DNA of 64,000 bases from NCBI RefSeq assembly GCF_002869745.1, contig NZ_PNOS01000007.1, positions 1-64,000 on the forward strand, written 5' to 3'. Position 1 is the first letter of the stretch; every line of letters starts with the position of its first letter. Both the position numbers and the translations under genes were made by a program. Shown one piece after another: positions 44,861-55,981 of this stretch. The notes below the pieces were generated by a model. The model ran no database searches, had not been told where the DNA came from, and saw only the letters and a program-made list of their open reading frames with translations. This DNA is from Oceaniglobus roseus (lineage in GTDB: Bacteria > Pseudomonadota > Alphaproteobacteria > Rhodobacterales > Rhodobacteraceae).

Positions 44861-45238
44861 TCAGGTGGCGGCGCTGTCGTAGCGGTGCAGCACGTCGAGC
44901 GGCACGATGTCGAGCGCGCGGATGTGGGTGGCGGCCAGGTTGACCCTGGGCGCGCAGCCCTCGTCGTGGGCCTGGAGGAAGCGGGCGGCGCAGAGGCACC
45001 AGCCGTCGCCGGGCTTCAGCCCCGGGAAACCGTACTCGGGGCGGGGGGTCGAGAGATCGTTGCCGACGTATTTCGAGAAGGCCAGGAATTCGGCCGTCAT
45101 GGTGGCGCAGACGGTGTGGCTGCCGCGGTCGGCGGCGCAGGTGTTGCAGGCGCCGTCGCGGAAGAAGCCGGTCACGGGATCGGCCGAACAGGGCAGAAGT
45201 TCGCCGCCGAGGACGTTCACGGAGTTGTCTTTTTCCAT
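44861..45238 (-). CDS. DUF2237 family protein
   Basis: This 125-residue protein matches the DUF2237/COG3651 pattern: NVLGGELLPCSADPVTGFFRDG at the start, SHTVCATMTAEFLAFSK, and GNDLSTPRPEYGFPGLKPGDGWCLCAARF. Conserved cysteines 17, 31, 34, 44, 81, 83 and 95 could bind metal. Its biochemical role is unknown. It is transcribed away from pth, with 17 bases between the pth stop and its ATG. Confidence 0.88.
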   Translation of the reverse strand: MEKDNSVNVLGGELLPCSADPVTGFFRDGACNTCAADRGSHTVCATMTAEFLAFSKYVGNDLSTPRPEYGFPGLKPGDGWCLCAARFLQAHDEGCAPRVNLAATHIRALDIVPLDVLHRYDSAAT

Positions 45239-45255
45239 CGTGTCACCTCCGGGGG

Positions 45256-45972
45256 TCAGCGGAAACGGTCGGCCAGGCGTTGCAGGGGCGAGCGGGCGGG
45301 CGCCTCCTCCGGCTCGGGCCCGGGCTCCGGTCCGGGTGCAGGCGCCGGGTCGGACGTGCTGTCGCGGGGCGCTGCCGCGGGCCGGGTGCCGGTCGAGGGG
45401 CGGGGGGGCGACATGCGCAGGGCGACGGCGTTGGAGAAGCCCGCGGCGTCGCCCCGGGCCAGCGCCGGCGCGCCGTCGGAGACGCCGCGCAGCATGTCGT
45501 CGAGCCAGTCGGCGTCGGCCTTGGCGAAGTCGCGCAGCACATAGCCCGGCACGGCGTCCTTGTGGCCCGGATGGCCGACGCCCATGCGCACGCGGTGATA
45601 GTCGGGGCCGAGATGGGCGTGGATCGAGCGCAGCCCGTTGTGCCCCGCATGGCCGCCGCCGGTCTTGACACGCAGCTTGCCGGGGGCAAGGTCGATCTCG
45701 TCGTGGAACACGATCACGTCGGCGGGGGAGAGCTTGTAGAAGCGCAGCGCCTCGTTCACCGAACGGCCGGAGTCGTTCATGTAGGTCTCGGGCTTCAGCA
45801 GCACGACCTTCTCGCCGCCCAGCGTGCCCTCGCTCACCCGGCCCTGGAACTTGGCGCGGAACGGGGCGAAGCCGTGATCCCCGGCGATCCTGTCCACCGC
45901 CATGAAACCGATGTTGTGCCGGTTGCCCGCGTATTTGGCGCCCGGATTGCCGAGGCCGACGAAGAGGCGCAT
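45256..45972 (-). CDS. pth: Peptidyl-tRNA hydrolase with C-terminal extension
   Basis: This 238-residue enzyme recycles peptidyl-tRNA dropped from ribosomes. [18 protein letters not shown] (7-23) carries the catalytic His19, and Asp in [10 protein letters not shown] near 92 assists. The enzymatic core is about 185 residues; a Pro/Ala/Glu-rich linker and a basic helix (PLQRLADRF) follow, longer than in E. coli (194). It follows rplY at a distance of 134 bases, a known gene pairing. Confidence 0.94.
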   Translation of the reverse strand: MRLFVGLGNPGAKYAGNRHNIGFMAVDRIAGDHGFAPFRAKFQGRVSEGTLGGEKVVLLKPETYMNDSGRSVNEALRFYKLSPADVIVFHDEIDLAPGKLRVKTGGGHAGHNGLRSIHAHLGPDYHRVRMGVGHPGHKDAVPGYVLRDFAKADADWLDDMLRGVSDGAPALARGDAAGFSNAVALRMSPPRPSTGTRPAAAPRDSTSDPAPAPGPEPGPEPEEAPARSPLQRLADRFR

Positions 45973-46106
45973 GGGGCCTGATCCCTTTCGTTGCTCGGGC
46001 CGACTCTAGGCAAGGGGCGCGCGGGGTGCAACGCGCCCGGATGCGGAAACGGGGCGCAGTCGCCCGCGCCCCGTTCCCGTCGTTCCGATGGCCGAAGCGG
46101 CCGCGC

Positions 46107-46763
46107 TCAGTCCTCGGCGTCGCCTTCGGCTTCCGGGGCTTCCGCGGCGTCCTCTTCATCCTCGGCCTCCTCGCTGCCCTCGGCCGAGACGAGGCCGGCG
46201 GGCGCGGAGAGGTTGGCGATCACGAAGTCGCGGTCGATGGTCGGGCGCGTGCCCTCGGGCAGGGTCACGGACGAGATCGTGACGGTGTCGCCGATTTCCA
46301 GACCTTCGATCGAGATGGTGACGTGATCGGGGATGTCGCCGGCGGTGCAGCGCAGTTCGACTTCCGGGCGCACCATGGTCAGCACGCCGCCCTTCTTCAG
46401 GGCCGGGCATTTGTCGTGGCCCACGACCTCGACCGGGATGAACAGCGACACGCGGGAGGTGCGGCGCAGGCGCATGAAGTCGACGTGGATCGGCAGGTCC
46501 TTCACGACGTGACGCTGCACGCCGCGGCAGATGACGCGCACGTCGTCGTGGCCCTCGACCTTGAGGTTGAACAGGGTCGACAGGAAGCGGCCGGCCTTCA
46601 GGCGCTTCATCAGCGCGTTGTAGGGCAGGTTGATGGCGATGGGGTCAGCGCCGCCGCCGTAGACGACTCCGGGCACCATGCCCTCGCGGCGCGCGGTGCG
46701 GGCGGCCCCCTTGCCTGTCCCCGCGCGCGGCATCGCCTGGATGTCTGGAATTTGTCCAGCCAT
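46107..46763 (-). CDS. rplY: 50S ribosomal protein L25/CTC form
   Basis: This 218-residue protein binds 5S r[13 protein letters not shown]-type N-terminal L25 domain residues (about 25-90; [13 protein letters not shown]) are followed by a beta-barrel TL5/CTC domain ([24 protein letters not shown] and onward to about 185). The tail is acidic ([19 protein letters not shown]). I chose the ATG at 46763. Pairing with pth is standard. Confidence 0.94.
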   Translation of the reverse strand: MAGQIPDIQAMPRAGTGKGAARTARREGMVPGVVYGGGADPIAINLPYNALMKRLKAGRFLSTLFNLKVEGHDDVRVICRGVQRHVVKDLPIHVDFMRLRRTSRVSLFIPVEVVGHDKCPALKKGGVLTMVRPEVELRCTAGDIPDHVTISIEGLEIGDTVTISSVTLPEGTRPTIDRDFVIANLSAPAGLVSAEGSEEAEDEEDAAEAPEAEGDAED

Positions 46764-46869
46764 GGTTCGATCTCCTAGATTCGATGTTGCGGGCGGCCTC
46801 CAAGGGTGTCCGCCCATAAGCGCGCGCGTATAGGGCAGATCGAGGCGTTTGGAAAGCCCGAAACGTCCG

Positions 46870-48786
<1,917 letters not shown>

Positions 48787-48955
48787 CGGGCCCTCCGGTC
48801 GGTGTCGTAGCGCTTTGGATACGCCGATGGGGGCAAGGGGGCAACGCCCTTGCCCCTGACCCGACCCCGGCCCTCGCCCTGCCGTGCCGGACACTTTGCG
48901 ATTGCCCGGCCAGCCCGGCATTGGTAACAACTTTTGACCAATCCGGAGGAGTGCC

Positions 48956-50125
48956 ATGCCCACCATCACCGAGATCGAGGACCTGAAGCGCATCTACAAG
49001 CGCCGGGTGCCGAAGATGTTCTACGACTACTGCGAGTCGGGGGCCTGGACCGAGCAGACGTTCCGCGAGAACTCGACCGACTTCGACCTCCTGCGCCTGC
49101 GCCAGCGGGTGGCGGTGGACATGGAGGGACGCTCGACCGCGACCCAGATGATCGGCGAGGACGTGACGATGCCCGTCGCGCTCGCCCCCGTGGGCATGAC
49201 GGGGATGCAGCACGCCGACGGCGAGATCCTGGCGGCCAAGGCGGCCGAGAAGTTCGGCGTGCCGTTCACGCTGTCGACCATGTCGATCTGCTCGCTCGAG
49301 GACATCGCGCGGCACACGAGCAAACCCTTCTGGTTCCAGCTCTACGTCATGCGCGACCAGGACTTCGTGGCCAACATGATCCAGCGGGCCAAGGACGTGG
49401 GCTGTTCGGCGCTGGTGCTGACGCTGGACCTGCAGATCCTCGGCCAGCGCCACAAGGACATCAAGAACGGCCTCTCCGCGCCCCCCAAGCTGACGCCGAA
49501 GACCATCGCCAACCTCGCGACGAAGTGGGGCTGGGGGCTGAACATGCTTCAGACCCACCGCCGCACCTTCGGCAACATCGTCGGCCACGCCAAGGGCGTG
49601 TCGGACATGGGGAACCTGTCGTCCTGGACGGCCGAGCAGTTCGACCCCCGGCTCGACTGGGACAAGGTGAAGCGGCTGAAGGACCAGTGGGGCGGCAAGC
49701 TGATCCTGAAGGGGATCCTCGATGCGGAGGACGCGAAGATGGCGCTGCAAGTCGGCGCCGACGCGATCATCGTGTCGAACCACGGCGGCCGCCAGCTGGA
49801 CGGCGCGCTGAGTTCGATCCGGGTCCTGCCCGAGATCGTCGAGGCGGTCGGCGACCAGGTCGAGGTCCATGTCGACGGCGGCATCCGCTCGGGGCAGGAC
49901 GTGCTGAAGTGCATCGCGCTCGGCGCCAAGGGCACCTACATCGGCCGCGCCTTCATCTACGGCCTCGGCGCCATGGGGCAGAAGGGGGTCGAGACGGCGC
50001 TGGAGGTGATCCGCAAGGAGCTGGACATCACCATGGCGCTGTGCGGGCGGAAGAAGATCCAGGACGTGGACCGCGACGTTCTGCTGATCGACGACGACTT
50101 CCACCGCTGGCGGCGCAACATCTGA
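48956..50125 (+). CDS. FMN-dependent alpha-hydroxy-acid dehydrogenase (LldD-like)
   Basis: This 389-residue TIM-barrel flavoprotein has the FMN/active-site signature SNHGGRQLD with His276 and Arg279. Tyr24, Lys252 and GIRSGQDVLKCIALGA (phosphate end) are also in place. The family comprises L-lactate dehydrogenase/oxidase, glycolate and mandelate oxidases. Length and residues suggest L-lactate dehydrogenase (quinone or cytochrome linked), probably on the inner membrane, but other 2-hydroxy acids cannot be excluded. GGAGG precedes the ATG. A putative binding protein gene follows two bases after the stop. Confidence 0.93.
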   Translation: MPTITEIEDLKRIYKRRVPKMFYDYCESGAWTEQTFRENSTDFDLLRLRQRVAVDMEGRSTATQMIGEDVTMPVALAPVGMTGMQHADGEILAAKAAEKFGVPFTLSTMSICSLEDIARHTSKPFWFQLYVMRDQDFVANMIQRAKDVGCSALVLTLDLQILGQRHKDIKNGLSAPPKLTPKTIANLATKWGWGLNMLQTHRRTFGNIVGHAKGVSDMGNLSSWTAEQFDPRLDWDKVKRLKDQWGGKLILKGILDAEDAKMALQVGADAIIVSNHGGRQLDGALSSIRVLPEIVEAVGDQVEVHVDGGIRSGQDVLKCIALGAKGTYIGRAFIYGLGAMGQKGVETALEVIRKELDITMALCGRKKIQDVDRDVLLIDDDFHRWRRNI

Positions 50126-50127
50126 CG

Positions 50128-50829
50128 ATGGAACGTCCGCCGCTTCTCGAAGACCTCGACAGCCTGCCGCGGGGCGGCAGCCTGCGCGTCGCCATCAACA
50201 CCGGCAACAAAGCGCTGGTGCAGGTGCAGGACGGGATCCCGCTGGGAGTCTGCCCGGCGCTCGCCCGGCGGCTGGCGATGCGGGTCGGCGCCGATTTCGT
50301 GCCGGTGGTCTATGACGGAGCGGCCGCGGTGATCGCCGATGCCGACAGGGATGCCTGGGACGTGGGGTTCCTCGCGCTCGACGAGGATCCGTCGAAGAAG
50401 CTCTGCTTCACCCGCCCGTTCCTGAGCGCGGCGGCCGCCTTCGCCGTGCGCACGGAGGGCGACCTGCACGACGCCGGGGACATCGACCGCGAGGGACATA
50501 AGGTGCTGGCCGCCGCGGGAACCGGGTACGAGATGCACCTGCGGGCGCATCTGCACCATGCCACGCTGGAGACCGCCGTCACCCCGACCGAGAGCTTCGC
50601 AGATTTCCGGGCGGGGCGGGGCGACGCGGTGGCGGGTCTGCGCGACACGCTGGAGCGCTATTTCGACGGCGACCACGCCGTGCGGATCCTCGACGGCGCC
50701 TTCGCGCAGGTCGACCAGGCGATGGTGCTGCCCGGCCCCGCGCATCCGGGCCTGCCCGCGCTCGACGCCTTCGTGGCCGAGGCACTGGACGACGGCTTCA
50801 TCGACGCGGCGGTGCAGGACGCGGGCTGA
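50128..50829 (+). CDS. Amino-acid-type solute-binding domain protein without signal peptide
   Basis: This 233-residue protein has the two-lobed SBP family 3 outline: GGSLRVAINTGNKALVQ, PLGVCPALARRLAMRVGADFVPVVYD, WDVGFLALDEDPSKKLCFTRPFL and a C-terminal helix. The N-terminus (MERPPLLEDLDSLPRG) shows no hydrophobic signal sequence, although proteins of this fold are normally exported. No permease or ATPase is next to it. It overlaps functionally with the upstream hydroxy-acid dehydrogenase operon (two-base gap), so it may be a cytoplasmic sensor of the substrate. That is a guess. Confidence 0.8.
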   Translation: MERPPLLEDLDSLPRGGSLRVAINTGNKALVQVQDGIPLGVCPALARRLAMRVGADFVPVVYDGAAAVIADADRDAWDVGFLALDEDPSKKLCFTRPFLSAAAAFAVRTEGDLHDAGDIDREGHKVLAAAGTGYEMHLRAHLHHATLETAVTPTESFADFRAGRGDAVAGLRDTLERYFDGDHAVRILDGAFAQVDQAMVLPGPAHPGLPALDAFVAEALDDGFIDAAVQDAG

Positions 50830-50839
50830 CGCCCGCCGC

Positions 50840-51631
50840 TCAGGCCCGGTGGGCGCCGTCGGACAGCGACTTCACGAAGGACAGAACCTCCTCCACGCCG
50901 CGCCCGCTGGCCAGCTCCGACACGATGGCCGAGCCGACGACGCAGCCGTCCGCGATCCCGGCGATCGCCTCGGCGGCCTCGGGCGTGCGGATGCCGAAGC
51001 CGACGATCACCGGCAGGTCAGTCTGCGCCTTGATCCGCGCGACCTCGGGGGCCACGTCCGACGGTTCGGGCGCGGCGGCGCCGGTGATGCCGGTGATCGA
51101 GACGTAATAGACGAAGCCCGAGGTGTTGGTCAGCACCTTCGGCAGCCGCCTGTCGTCGGTCGTGGGTGTCGCGAGGCGGATGAAGTTCAGCCCCGCCGCC
51201 TGGGCGGGCAGGCACAGCTCGTCATCCTCCTCGGGCGGCAGGTCGACCACGATCAGCCCGTCGATGCCGGCCGCCTTCGCCTGGTCAAGGAACTTCGCCA
51301 CGCCCCGCGAATAGATCGGATTGTAATAGCCCATGAGCACGATCGGCGTCGTGTCGTCGCCCTGGCGGAAGGCGCGCACCAGCTCCAGCGTCCGGTCCAG
51401 CGTCATGCCGCCTTCAAGCGCCCGCTGCCCCGCCACCTGGATCGTCGGGCCGTCCGCCATCGGATCGGTGAAGGGCAGGCCCAGTTCGATGATGTCGACG
51501 CCCGCGCCCGGCAGGCCCTTCACCACGGCGAGCGAGGTGTCGAAGTCCGGATCGCCCGCCATGATGTAGGAAACGAAGGCCTTGCGGCCCTGGTCCTTCA
51601 GCTCTGCGAACTTGGCGTCGATCCTTGTCAT
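50840..51631 (-). CDS. trpA: Tryptophan synthase alpha chain
   Basis: This 263-residue TIM barrel cleaves indole-3-glycerol phosphate. Catalytic Glu49 ([10 protein letters not shown]) and Asp60 carry the same numbers as in Salmonella. The phosphate loop [12 protein letters not shown] and GSAIVSEL are near the end. I used the ATG at 51631, because a longer upstream frame is atypical. It is separated from trpB and trpF by 7.4 kb and runs the opposite way. Confidence 0.95.
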   Translation of the reverse strand: MTRIDAKFAELKDQGRKAFVSYIMAGDPDFDTSLAVVKGLPGAGVDIIELGLPFTDPMADGPTIQVAGQRALEGGMTLDRTLELVRAFRQGDDTTPIVLMGYYNPIYSRGVAKFLDQAKAAGIDGLIVVDLPPEEDDELCLPAQAAGLNFIRLATPTTDDRRLPKVLTNTSGFVYYVSITGITGAAAPEPSDVAPEVARIKAQTDLPVIVGFGIRTPEAAEAIAGIADGCVVGSAIVSELASGRGVEEVLSFVKSLSDGAHRA

Positions 51632-51799
51632 GTCGTGGCTCTCCCTTGCGTCCGGGCGGGTGTGCGCGAAAGCGGCGCCGATTTCAATGCTCCGTTGCAG
51701 CACCCGTGTCGGCGGTTCCCTGCAAAGTCCCTTCTGCGGTCAGATATTTTCAGTGTTACGCCCCTTAACATTGCGCGGGGGCACCCCATCTGATGTGCC

Positions 51800-51991
51800 A
51801 TGAACTATGTACTCGCACTTTTCCTCCCTCCGCTCTCGATCCTGTTCACGGGCCGCATCCTGCTGTCGATCCTGGTGTTCGTCATCTGGGTGCCCTCGAT
51901 CCTGATCTCCGGCGGCCTCGGCCACCCGATCTTCATCCTGCTGGCCTGGATCCTGATCTACCAGGGCCACGCCGACCGGCGCGGCACCTGA
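51800..51991 (+). CDS. YqaE/Pmp3-family membrane peptide
   Basis: This 63-residue peptide has two transmembrane helices (about 2-22 and 26-54). The family pattern runs LPPLSILFTGRILLSILVFVIWVP and GHPIFILLAWILIYQ. Pmp3 proteins affect membrane potential and salt tolerance in yeast; bacterial copies respond to stress. A long promoter-like gap precedes it and a terminator follows. Confidence 0.83.
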   Translation: MNYVLALFLPPLSILFTGRILLSILVFVIWVPSILISGGLGHPIFILLAWILIYQGHADRRGT

Positions 51992-52027
51992 GATCCGGCA
52001 TCCCCCGCGCCGCATGACAGCGGCTCC

Positions 52028-52062
52028 GGCCCGCCCCGCCCTTGTGCGGAGCGGGCCTTTCG
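52028..52062 (+). terminator. Rho-independent terminator
   Basis: Arms GGCCCGC (52028-52034) and GCGGGCC (52051-52057) are followed by TTT. It ends the Pmp3 transcript, 37 bases after its stop. Confidence 0.75.
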
Positions 52063-52072
52063 CGTCGGCACC

Positions 52073-53068
52073 TCAGAGGATGTCGAGCGTCACCGGAAAG
52101 TGATCCGAGGCCGCCATCAGCGCCTCCTTCAGGGGCTTCGCCTCTTCGCTCTGGAACGGGTTCCAGACCCGCGCCGCGCCGGTGCCTGCGGGCGTCAGGT
52201 GGCGCGAGGCGAGGATGTGGTCGATCAGCGCGTTCACCGTGTCGCCGGTGAAGATGTCGCGGAAGCGCGCCGTCGAGGGTTCCCAGCCGAAGCGCCCCCA
52301 CTCCGGCGGGCCGACGTGGTTCCTGAGGATCCCGTCGGGGCTGAACAGGTCGCCCATGATGAGTTCGACCGCCGACCGCCCGAACCGCCCCTCGTAGTAG
52401 TCGAAGCCGGGGCCGTCGTTGATGTCGCCCATCACCACCACCGCCGTGCCCTCCGCCAGCCAGTCGTCCACCCGGCGGCGGATCGAGGAGCATTCGGCGA
52501 AGAGCTTGCGGCGGTTGCGGTCCGAGGTGCGCTCGTAATGGATCCGGTCCATCGCGGTGAAGATGCCCTTGGACTTGGCATGGACCACCATGGCGCGGAA
52601 CGGCGGACCGCCATCGGCGCGGGTGACGGACAGTTCCAGCGGCGGGCGGTAATGCCTGTAGACCTCGCGGATGCCGTCGGCGTCGCTGTCGATCTCGAAA
52701 CTCTCGTCGAAGGGTGGACTGGTTCTCGACCCCGCCCGTCCGCCCGGCGCATGGGTCGCGGCAAGCACCGCGGGATCCCAAAGCGCCGCGATCTCCTGAC
52801 GGCCGGGGGAGGGGAAGCCGATGACCGCCTTCGCGGTGCGCAGGCCTTTCGCGGCGGCGAAGCCCTCCAGCGCCGAGACGGTGTCACGCATGCCGGTGGT
52901 CGTGGTGGTGTTCGGGCCTTCGGTGATGCCGATGAGGTCGGGGTCGAGGGTGCGGATCACCTGCGCGATGGCGTCGAAGCGTTTCGCCGATGTCGCGTCG
53001 GCCTTCATGGAATTGTCGGGCTCGAACAGGTCGTCGAACCATTCGATGTTGTAGGACATGATGCGCAT
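52073..53068 (-). CDS. Endonuclease/exonuclease/phosphatase family protein
   Basis: This 331-residue protein has the EEP fold of DNase I-like enzymes. MRIMSYNIEWF (1-11), IGITEGP with the metal-binding Glu near 49, GDINDGPG (near 220-227) with Asp and Asn, and SDHFPVTLDI at the C-terminus with the catalytic Asp-His are all visible. Substrates of this family range from DNA to phospholipids and inositol phosphates. No signal peptide is present from the chosen start; a longer frame is atypical. It is a single gene. Confidence 0.88.
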   Translation of the reverse strand: MRIMSYNIEWFDDLFEPDNSMKADATSAKRFDAIAQVIRTLDPDLIGITEGPNTTTTTGMRDTVSALEGFAAAKGLRTAKAVIGFPSPGRQEIAALWDPAVLAATHAPGGRAGSRTSPPFDESFEIDSDADGIREVYRHYRPPLELSVTRADGGPPFRAMVVHAKSKGIFTAMDRIHYERTSDRNRRKLFAECSSIRRRVDDWLAEGTAVVVMGDINDGPGFDYYEGRFGRSAVELIMGDLFSPDGILRNHVGPPEWGRFGWEPSTARFRDIFTGDTVNALIDHILASRHLTPAGTGAARVWNPFQSEEAKPLKEALMAASDHFPVTLDIL

Positions 53069-53144
53069 GGGGGGCTCCGGAATGGTCTGGCTTGAAATCA
53101 ATGTTGCCAGGGACGCTGACTGCAACGATACCGTTCAGCACCTA

Positions 53145-53207
53145 GGGCAGCCCCCGACCGCGGGCGGGGGAGAAGCCCCCGCCCGTGGGGGCGGTCGGGG
53201 GCTGCCC
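53145..53207. repeat. Nested long hairpin in the 53069-53489 gap
   Basis: A perfect 16-base outer stem (53145-53160 with 53192-53207, beginning GGGCAGCCCCCGACCG) encloses a perfect 10-base stem (53161-53170 with 53176-53185, arm CGGGCGGGGG) and a small bulge. That is 26 pairs with a five-base loop. No U-run follows. The rest of the 421-base gap shows no gene and includes the ychF promoter region. Confidence 0.85.
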
Positions 53208-53489
53208 GGCGTTGCCGCCGGGCGAGACATCTCCGCAGTACATGCCCTGAGCCATTCGCCGAGCCTATCACAACCCTGCGATGATTTGACGACAAACCGA
53301 ACCAGGCCGCATCGCCACACGTGCCCGGGCTGAAGCAAGAGTACGCAAAGCGCTTTGGACCAGAGGCGGGGAATTGTGCCGGCCGCGAAAGCTCTCGCCT
53401 CACGCCACGCACCCCCGACCGCCTTGCGTCCCCGCGCGCCGCACCCTAGAACCGGGCCGGTTCCGCACAGCAGGGCAAGGAGAACGGCC

Positions 53490-54587
53490 GTGGGCTTCAA
53501 GATGGGTATCGTCGGACTGCCGAACGTCGGCAAGTCGACCCTGTTCAACGCGCTGACCCGCACCGCCGCGGCGCAGGCGGCGAACTTTCCCTTCTGCACG
53601 ATCGAGCCGAACGTGGGCGAGGTCGCGGTGCCCGATGCCCGGCTCGACAAGCTCGCCGCCATCGCCAAGTCGAAGCAGATCATCCCGACCCGGATGACCT
53701 TCGTCGACATCGCGGGCCTCGTGAAGGGCGCGAGCAAGGGCGAGGGGCTCGGCAACCAGTTCCTTGCCAACATCCGCGAATGCGACGCCATCGCCCATGT
53801 CCTGCGCTGTTTCGAGGACGGCGACGTCACCCATGTCGAGGGCCGCGTGGACCCGGTGGCCGATGCCGAGACCATCGAGACCGAGCTGATGCTGGCCGAC
53901 CTCGAGAGCATCGAGCGGCGTCTCCAGAACCTCAGCCGCAAGGTGCGCGGCGGCGACAAGGAGGCGGTGGACCAGGTGCGCCTGCTGGAAGCCGCGCAGG
54001 CCGCCCTGAACGACGGTCGGCCCGCCCGCACCGTCGAGGTGGCGGCCGAGGACGCCCGCGCCTGGCGGATGCTGCAGCTGCTGACGACGAAGCCTGTCCT
54101 CTACGTTTGCAACGTCGAGGAATCGGCGGCCGCTTCCGGCAACGCCCAGTCCGCCCGCGTGGCCGAGATGGCGAAGGCGCAGGGCAACTCGGCCGTCGTG
54201 ATCTCGGCGAAGATCGAGGAGGAGATCAGCCAGCTCGACCCCGAGGAGGCCGAGATGTTCCTGGGCGAGATGGGACTGGAGGAGGCCGGGCTCGACCGGC
54301 TGATCCGCGCCGGCTACGCGCTCCTCCACCTCCAGACATACTTCACCGTCGGCCCCAAGGAGGCGCGCGCCTGGACGATCCCGCAGGGCACGCTGGCGCC
54401 GCAGGCGGCCGGCGTGATCCACGGCGACTTCGAGAAGGGCTTCATCCGGGCCGAGACCATCGCCTACGACGACTTCGTGTCGCTGAACGGCGAGACGGGG
54501 GCGAAGGAGGCCGGCAAGATGCGGGTCGAGGGCAAGGGATACACGGTGCAGGACGGCGACGTGCTGCATTTCCTGTTCAACACCTGA
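53490..54587 (+). CDS. ychF: Redox-regulated GTPase/ATPase YchF
   Basis: This 365-residue OBG-family protein starts at a GTG with AAGGAG seven bases upstream. It carries the P-loop GLPNVGKST (9-17), a switch [17 protein letters not shown], the altered G4 motif ([11 protein letters not shown]) typical of the ATP-preferring YchF, and a C-terminal TGS domain (about 280-365). It binds the ribosome and is implicated in stress control. The length and start agree with the family. Confidence 0.95.
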   Translation: MGFKMGIVGLPNVGKSTLFNALTRTAAAQAANFPFCTIEPNVGEVAVPDARLDKLAAIAKSKQIIPTRMTFVDIAGLVKGASKGEGLGNQFLANIRECDAIAHVLRCFEDGDVTHVEGRVDPVADAETIETELMLADLESIERRLQNLSRKVRGGDKEAVDQVRLLEAAQAALNDGRPARTVEVAAEDARAWRMLQLLTTKPVLYVCNVEESAAASGNAQSARVAEMAKAQGNSAVVISAKIEEEISQLDPEEAEMFLGEMGLEEAGLDRLIRAGYALLHLQTYFTVGPKEARAWTIPQGTLAPQAAGVIHGDFEKGFIRAETIAYDDFVSLNGETGAKEAGKMRVEGKGYTVQDGDVLHFLFNT

Positions 54588-54653
54588 GCCGCAGGGGCTT
54601 GATTCCCCGGGGCCCGGACGTCTTGATGACGTGACGGAACCCTGGGAGAGCCG

Positions 54654-55311
54654 ATGGACCTTGCCGCGCTGACCGCCGCCGTCCCGATCGGGCTGCTGGC
54701 CTATGTCGCGTTCCTCTTCAAGGTCTCGGGCTTCCTCGTCCGCGACGAGCTGATCCTGCGGCTGCTGGTGTCGGTCGGCCTGCTTTTCGGCCTCTGCTTC
54801 CACCTCTTCCGGGCCGAACCGGCGTGGGACGCCGTCTTCGCCGAGGGGGCGATGGCGGCGGTCAACCTCTGGCTCGTCTGCGTGATCCTGGCAGAGCGCA
54901 CGCGCATCGGTCTCGACGCGGCCGAGCGGCGGCTGCTGGCGGCATTCGGCACCGTCACGCCCGGGCAGCTGCGCAGCCTGTCGCGCCGCGCGGACTGGGA
55001 GGTGCTGGAGGCGTCCTGTACCCTGATCCAGGAAGGCGCGCCGGTCACGCGGCTGTTCTTCGTCGACGCGCCCGAGGTCACGCTGGTCGAGGACGGCCTT
55101 GCTCGCGTGATCGAGGGGCCAGCCTTCGCCGGCGAGACCGTGTTTCTCCGGGGCGGGGGCAACGGTCGTGTCGTGGGACCACGCCGATCTGCAGCGGATG
55201 ATGCGCCGCTCGCAGCCGCTGAGGAACGCGCTGATCGCCCGGTTCGGCGGTGAACCGGCGGGCCGGCGCGCCACCGCCCAACCGATGGAGCGGGGGCTTC
55301 GGGAGGCTTGA
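54654..55311 (+). pseudogene. Frameshifted membrane protein with a cyclic-nucleotide-binding-like domain
   Basis: The frame from 54654 has three membrane helices (about 5-26, 30-50, 64-84) followed by a cNMP-binding-like segment (TPGQLRSLSRRADWEVLEASC, then LIQEGAPVTRLFFVDAPEVTLVEDG). It loses sense near 55150 and stops at 55253. Another frame then reads ATVVSWDHADLQRMMRRSQP and GGEPAGRRATAQPMERGL to a TGA at 55309-55311, the expected continuation. One extra base near the G4-C-G5 run at 55150-55159 would explain it. GGGAGAG precedes the start. It could be a real mutation, a sequencing error or a slippery site. Confidence 0.65.
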
Positions 55312-55325
55312 CCGCCTCAGCCGCC

Positions 55326-55349
55326 GTATATACATCTGTACGTGTATAC
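55326..55349. promoter_or_regulatory. Imperfect palindrome upstream of the AbrB-type antitoxin
   Basis: A 24-base imperfect inverted repeat (GTATATAC at one end, GTGTATAC at the other) with eight of twelve half-site positions matching lies 16 bases before the antitoxin ATG, and overlaps likely -10 sequence. It is a candidate operator for autoregulation by the toxin-antitoxin complex. Confidence 0.5.
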
Positions 55350-55364
55350 GGATGGAGCCCCGCA

Positions 55365-55589
55365 ATGTTCGAAACCAAGATCCGCAAGGTCGGCAACTCG
55401 GCCGTCATCACCCTGTCGAAGGAGGCGCTTGCCGTGCTCGACGCGGCGGAGGGCGACACGGTGTACCTGGTGCGCACCGACGACGGTTCGCTCGCCATAC
55501 GCGCCCACGAGGATGACTTCGCGGCTGCGATGGAAGCGGCGGAGATCGGCCAGAACCGCTATCGCAAGTCGATGCAGGAACTCGCGTGA
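55365..55589 (+). CDS. AbrB/MazE-type antitoxin
   Basis: This 74-residue protein opens with the SpoVT-AbrB swapped-hairpin DNA-binding domain (FETKIRKVGNSAVITLSKEAL), followed by a short acidic C-terminal helix (DDFAAAMEAAEIGQNRYRKSM) that would wrap the toxin. It overlaps the Doc gene by four bases (ATGA), the standard antitoxin-toxin arrangement. It represses its own promoter, presumably through the upstream palindrome. Confidence 0.88.
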   Translation: MFETKIRKVGNSAVITLSKEALAVLDAAEGDTVYLVRTDDGSLAIRAHEDDFAAAMEAAEIGQNRYRKSMQELA

Positions 55590-55981
55590 CGGCGGATCCG
55601 CGGTGGGTGCCCATCGCAGCCGTGCGGGCGATTCATGATCGGCAGATTGCGCGGCACGGTGGAAGCCCGGGCCTTCGGGATACGGCCCTGCTTGAAATGG
55701 GGTGCGCCCGGCCGCTGAACCTCTGGGCCTATGGCGAACCGGATTTATGCGATCTCGGTGTCGCCTACGCCTTCGGGCTCGCAAAGGCGCACGCCTTCAT
55801 CGACGGAAACAAGCGGACGGCGTTCCAGACGGCCTTCGCGTTTCTGTATCTCAACGGTCTCGATCTGTACGTGCCGGACAGGGAGGTCGTGGACATGATG
55901 GAAGGTCTGGCGGAAAGCCGTGTGCCGGAGGCCGAGTTCGCGGCGTGGCTCCGTCAGGGTGTGAGGCCGCTTCAGAACTAG
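55586..55981 (+). CDS. Death-on-curing (Doc/Fic-fold) toxin
   Basis: This 131-residue Fic-fold protein has the Doc motif HAFIDGNKR (69-77), which in P1 Doc phosphorylates EF-Tu and stops translation. The order ARHGGSPGLRDTALLE, GVAYAFGLAKAHAF and LDLYVPDREVVDMME is typical of chromosomal Doc homologues. It is paired with an AbrB-type antitoxin instead of Phd, a combination known in other chromosomes. It ends by overlapping the convergent udgX gene by four bases. Confidence 0.9.
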   Translation: MTADPRWVPIAAVRAIHDRQIARHGGSPGLRDTALLEMGCARPLNLWAYGEPDLCDLGVAYAFGLAKAHAFIDGNKRTAFQTAFAFLYLNGLDLYVPDREVVDMMEGLAESRVPEAEFAAWLRQGVRPLQN

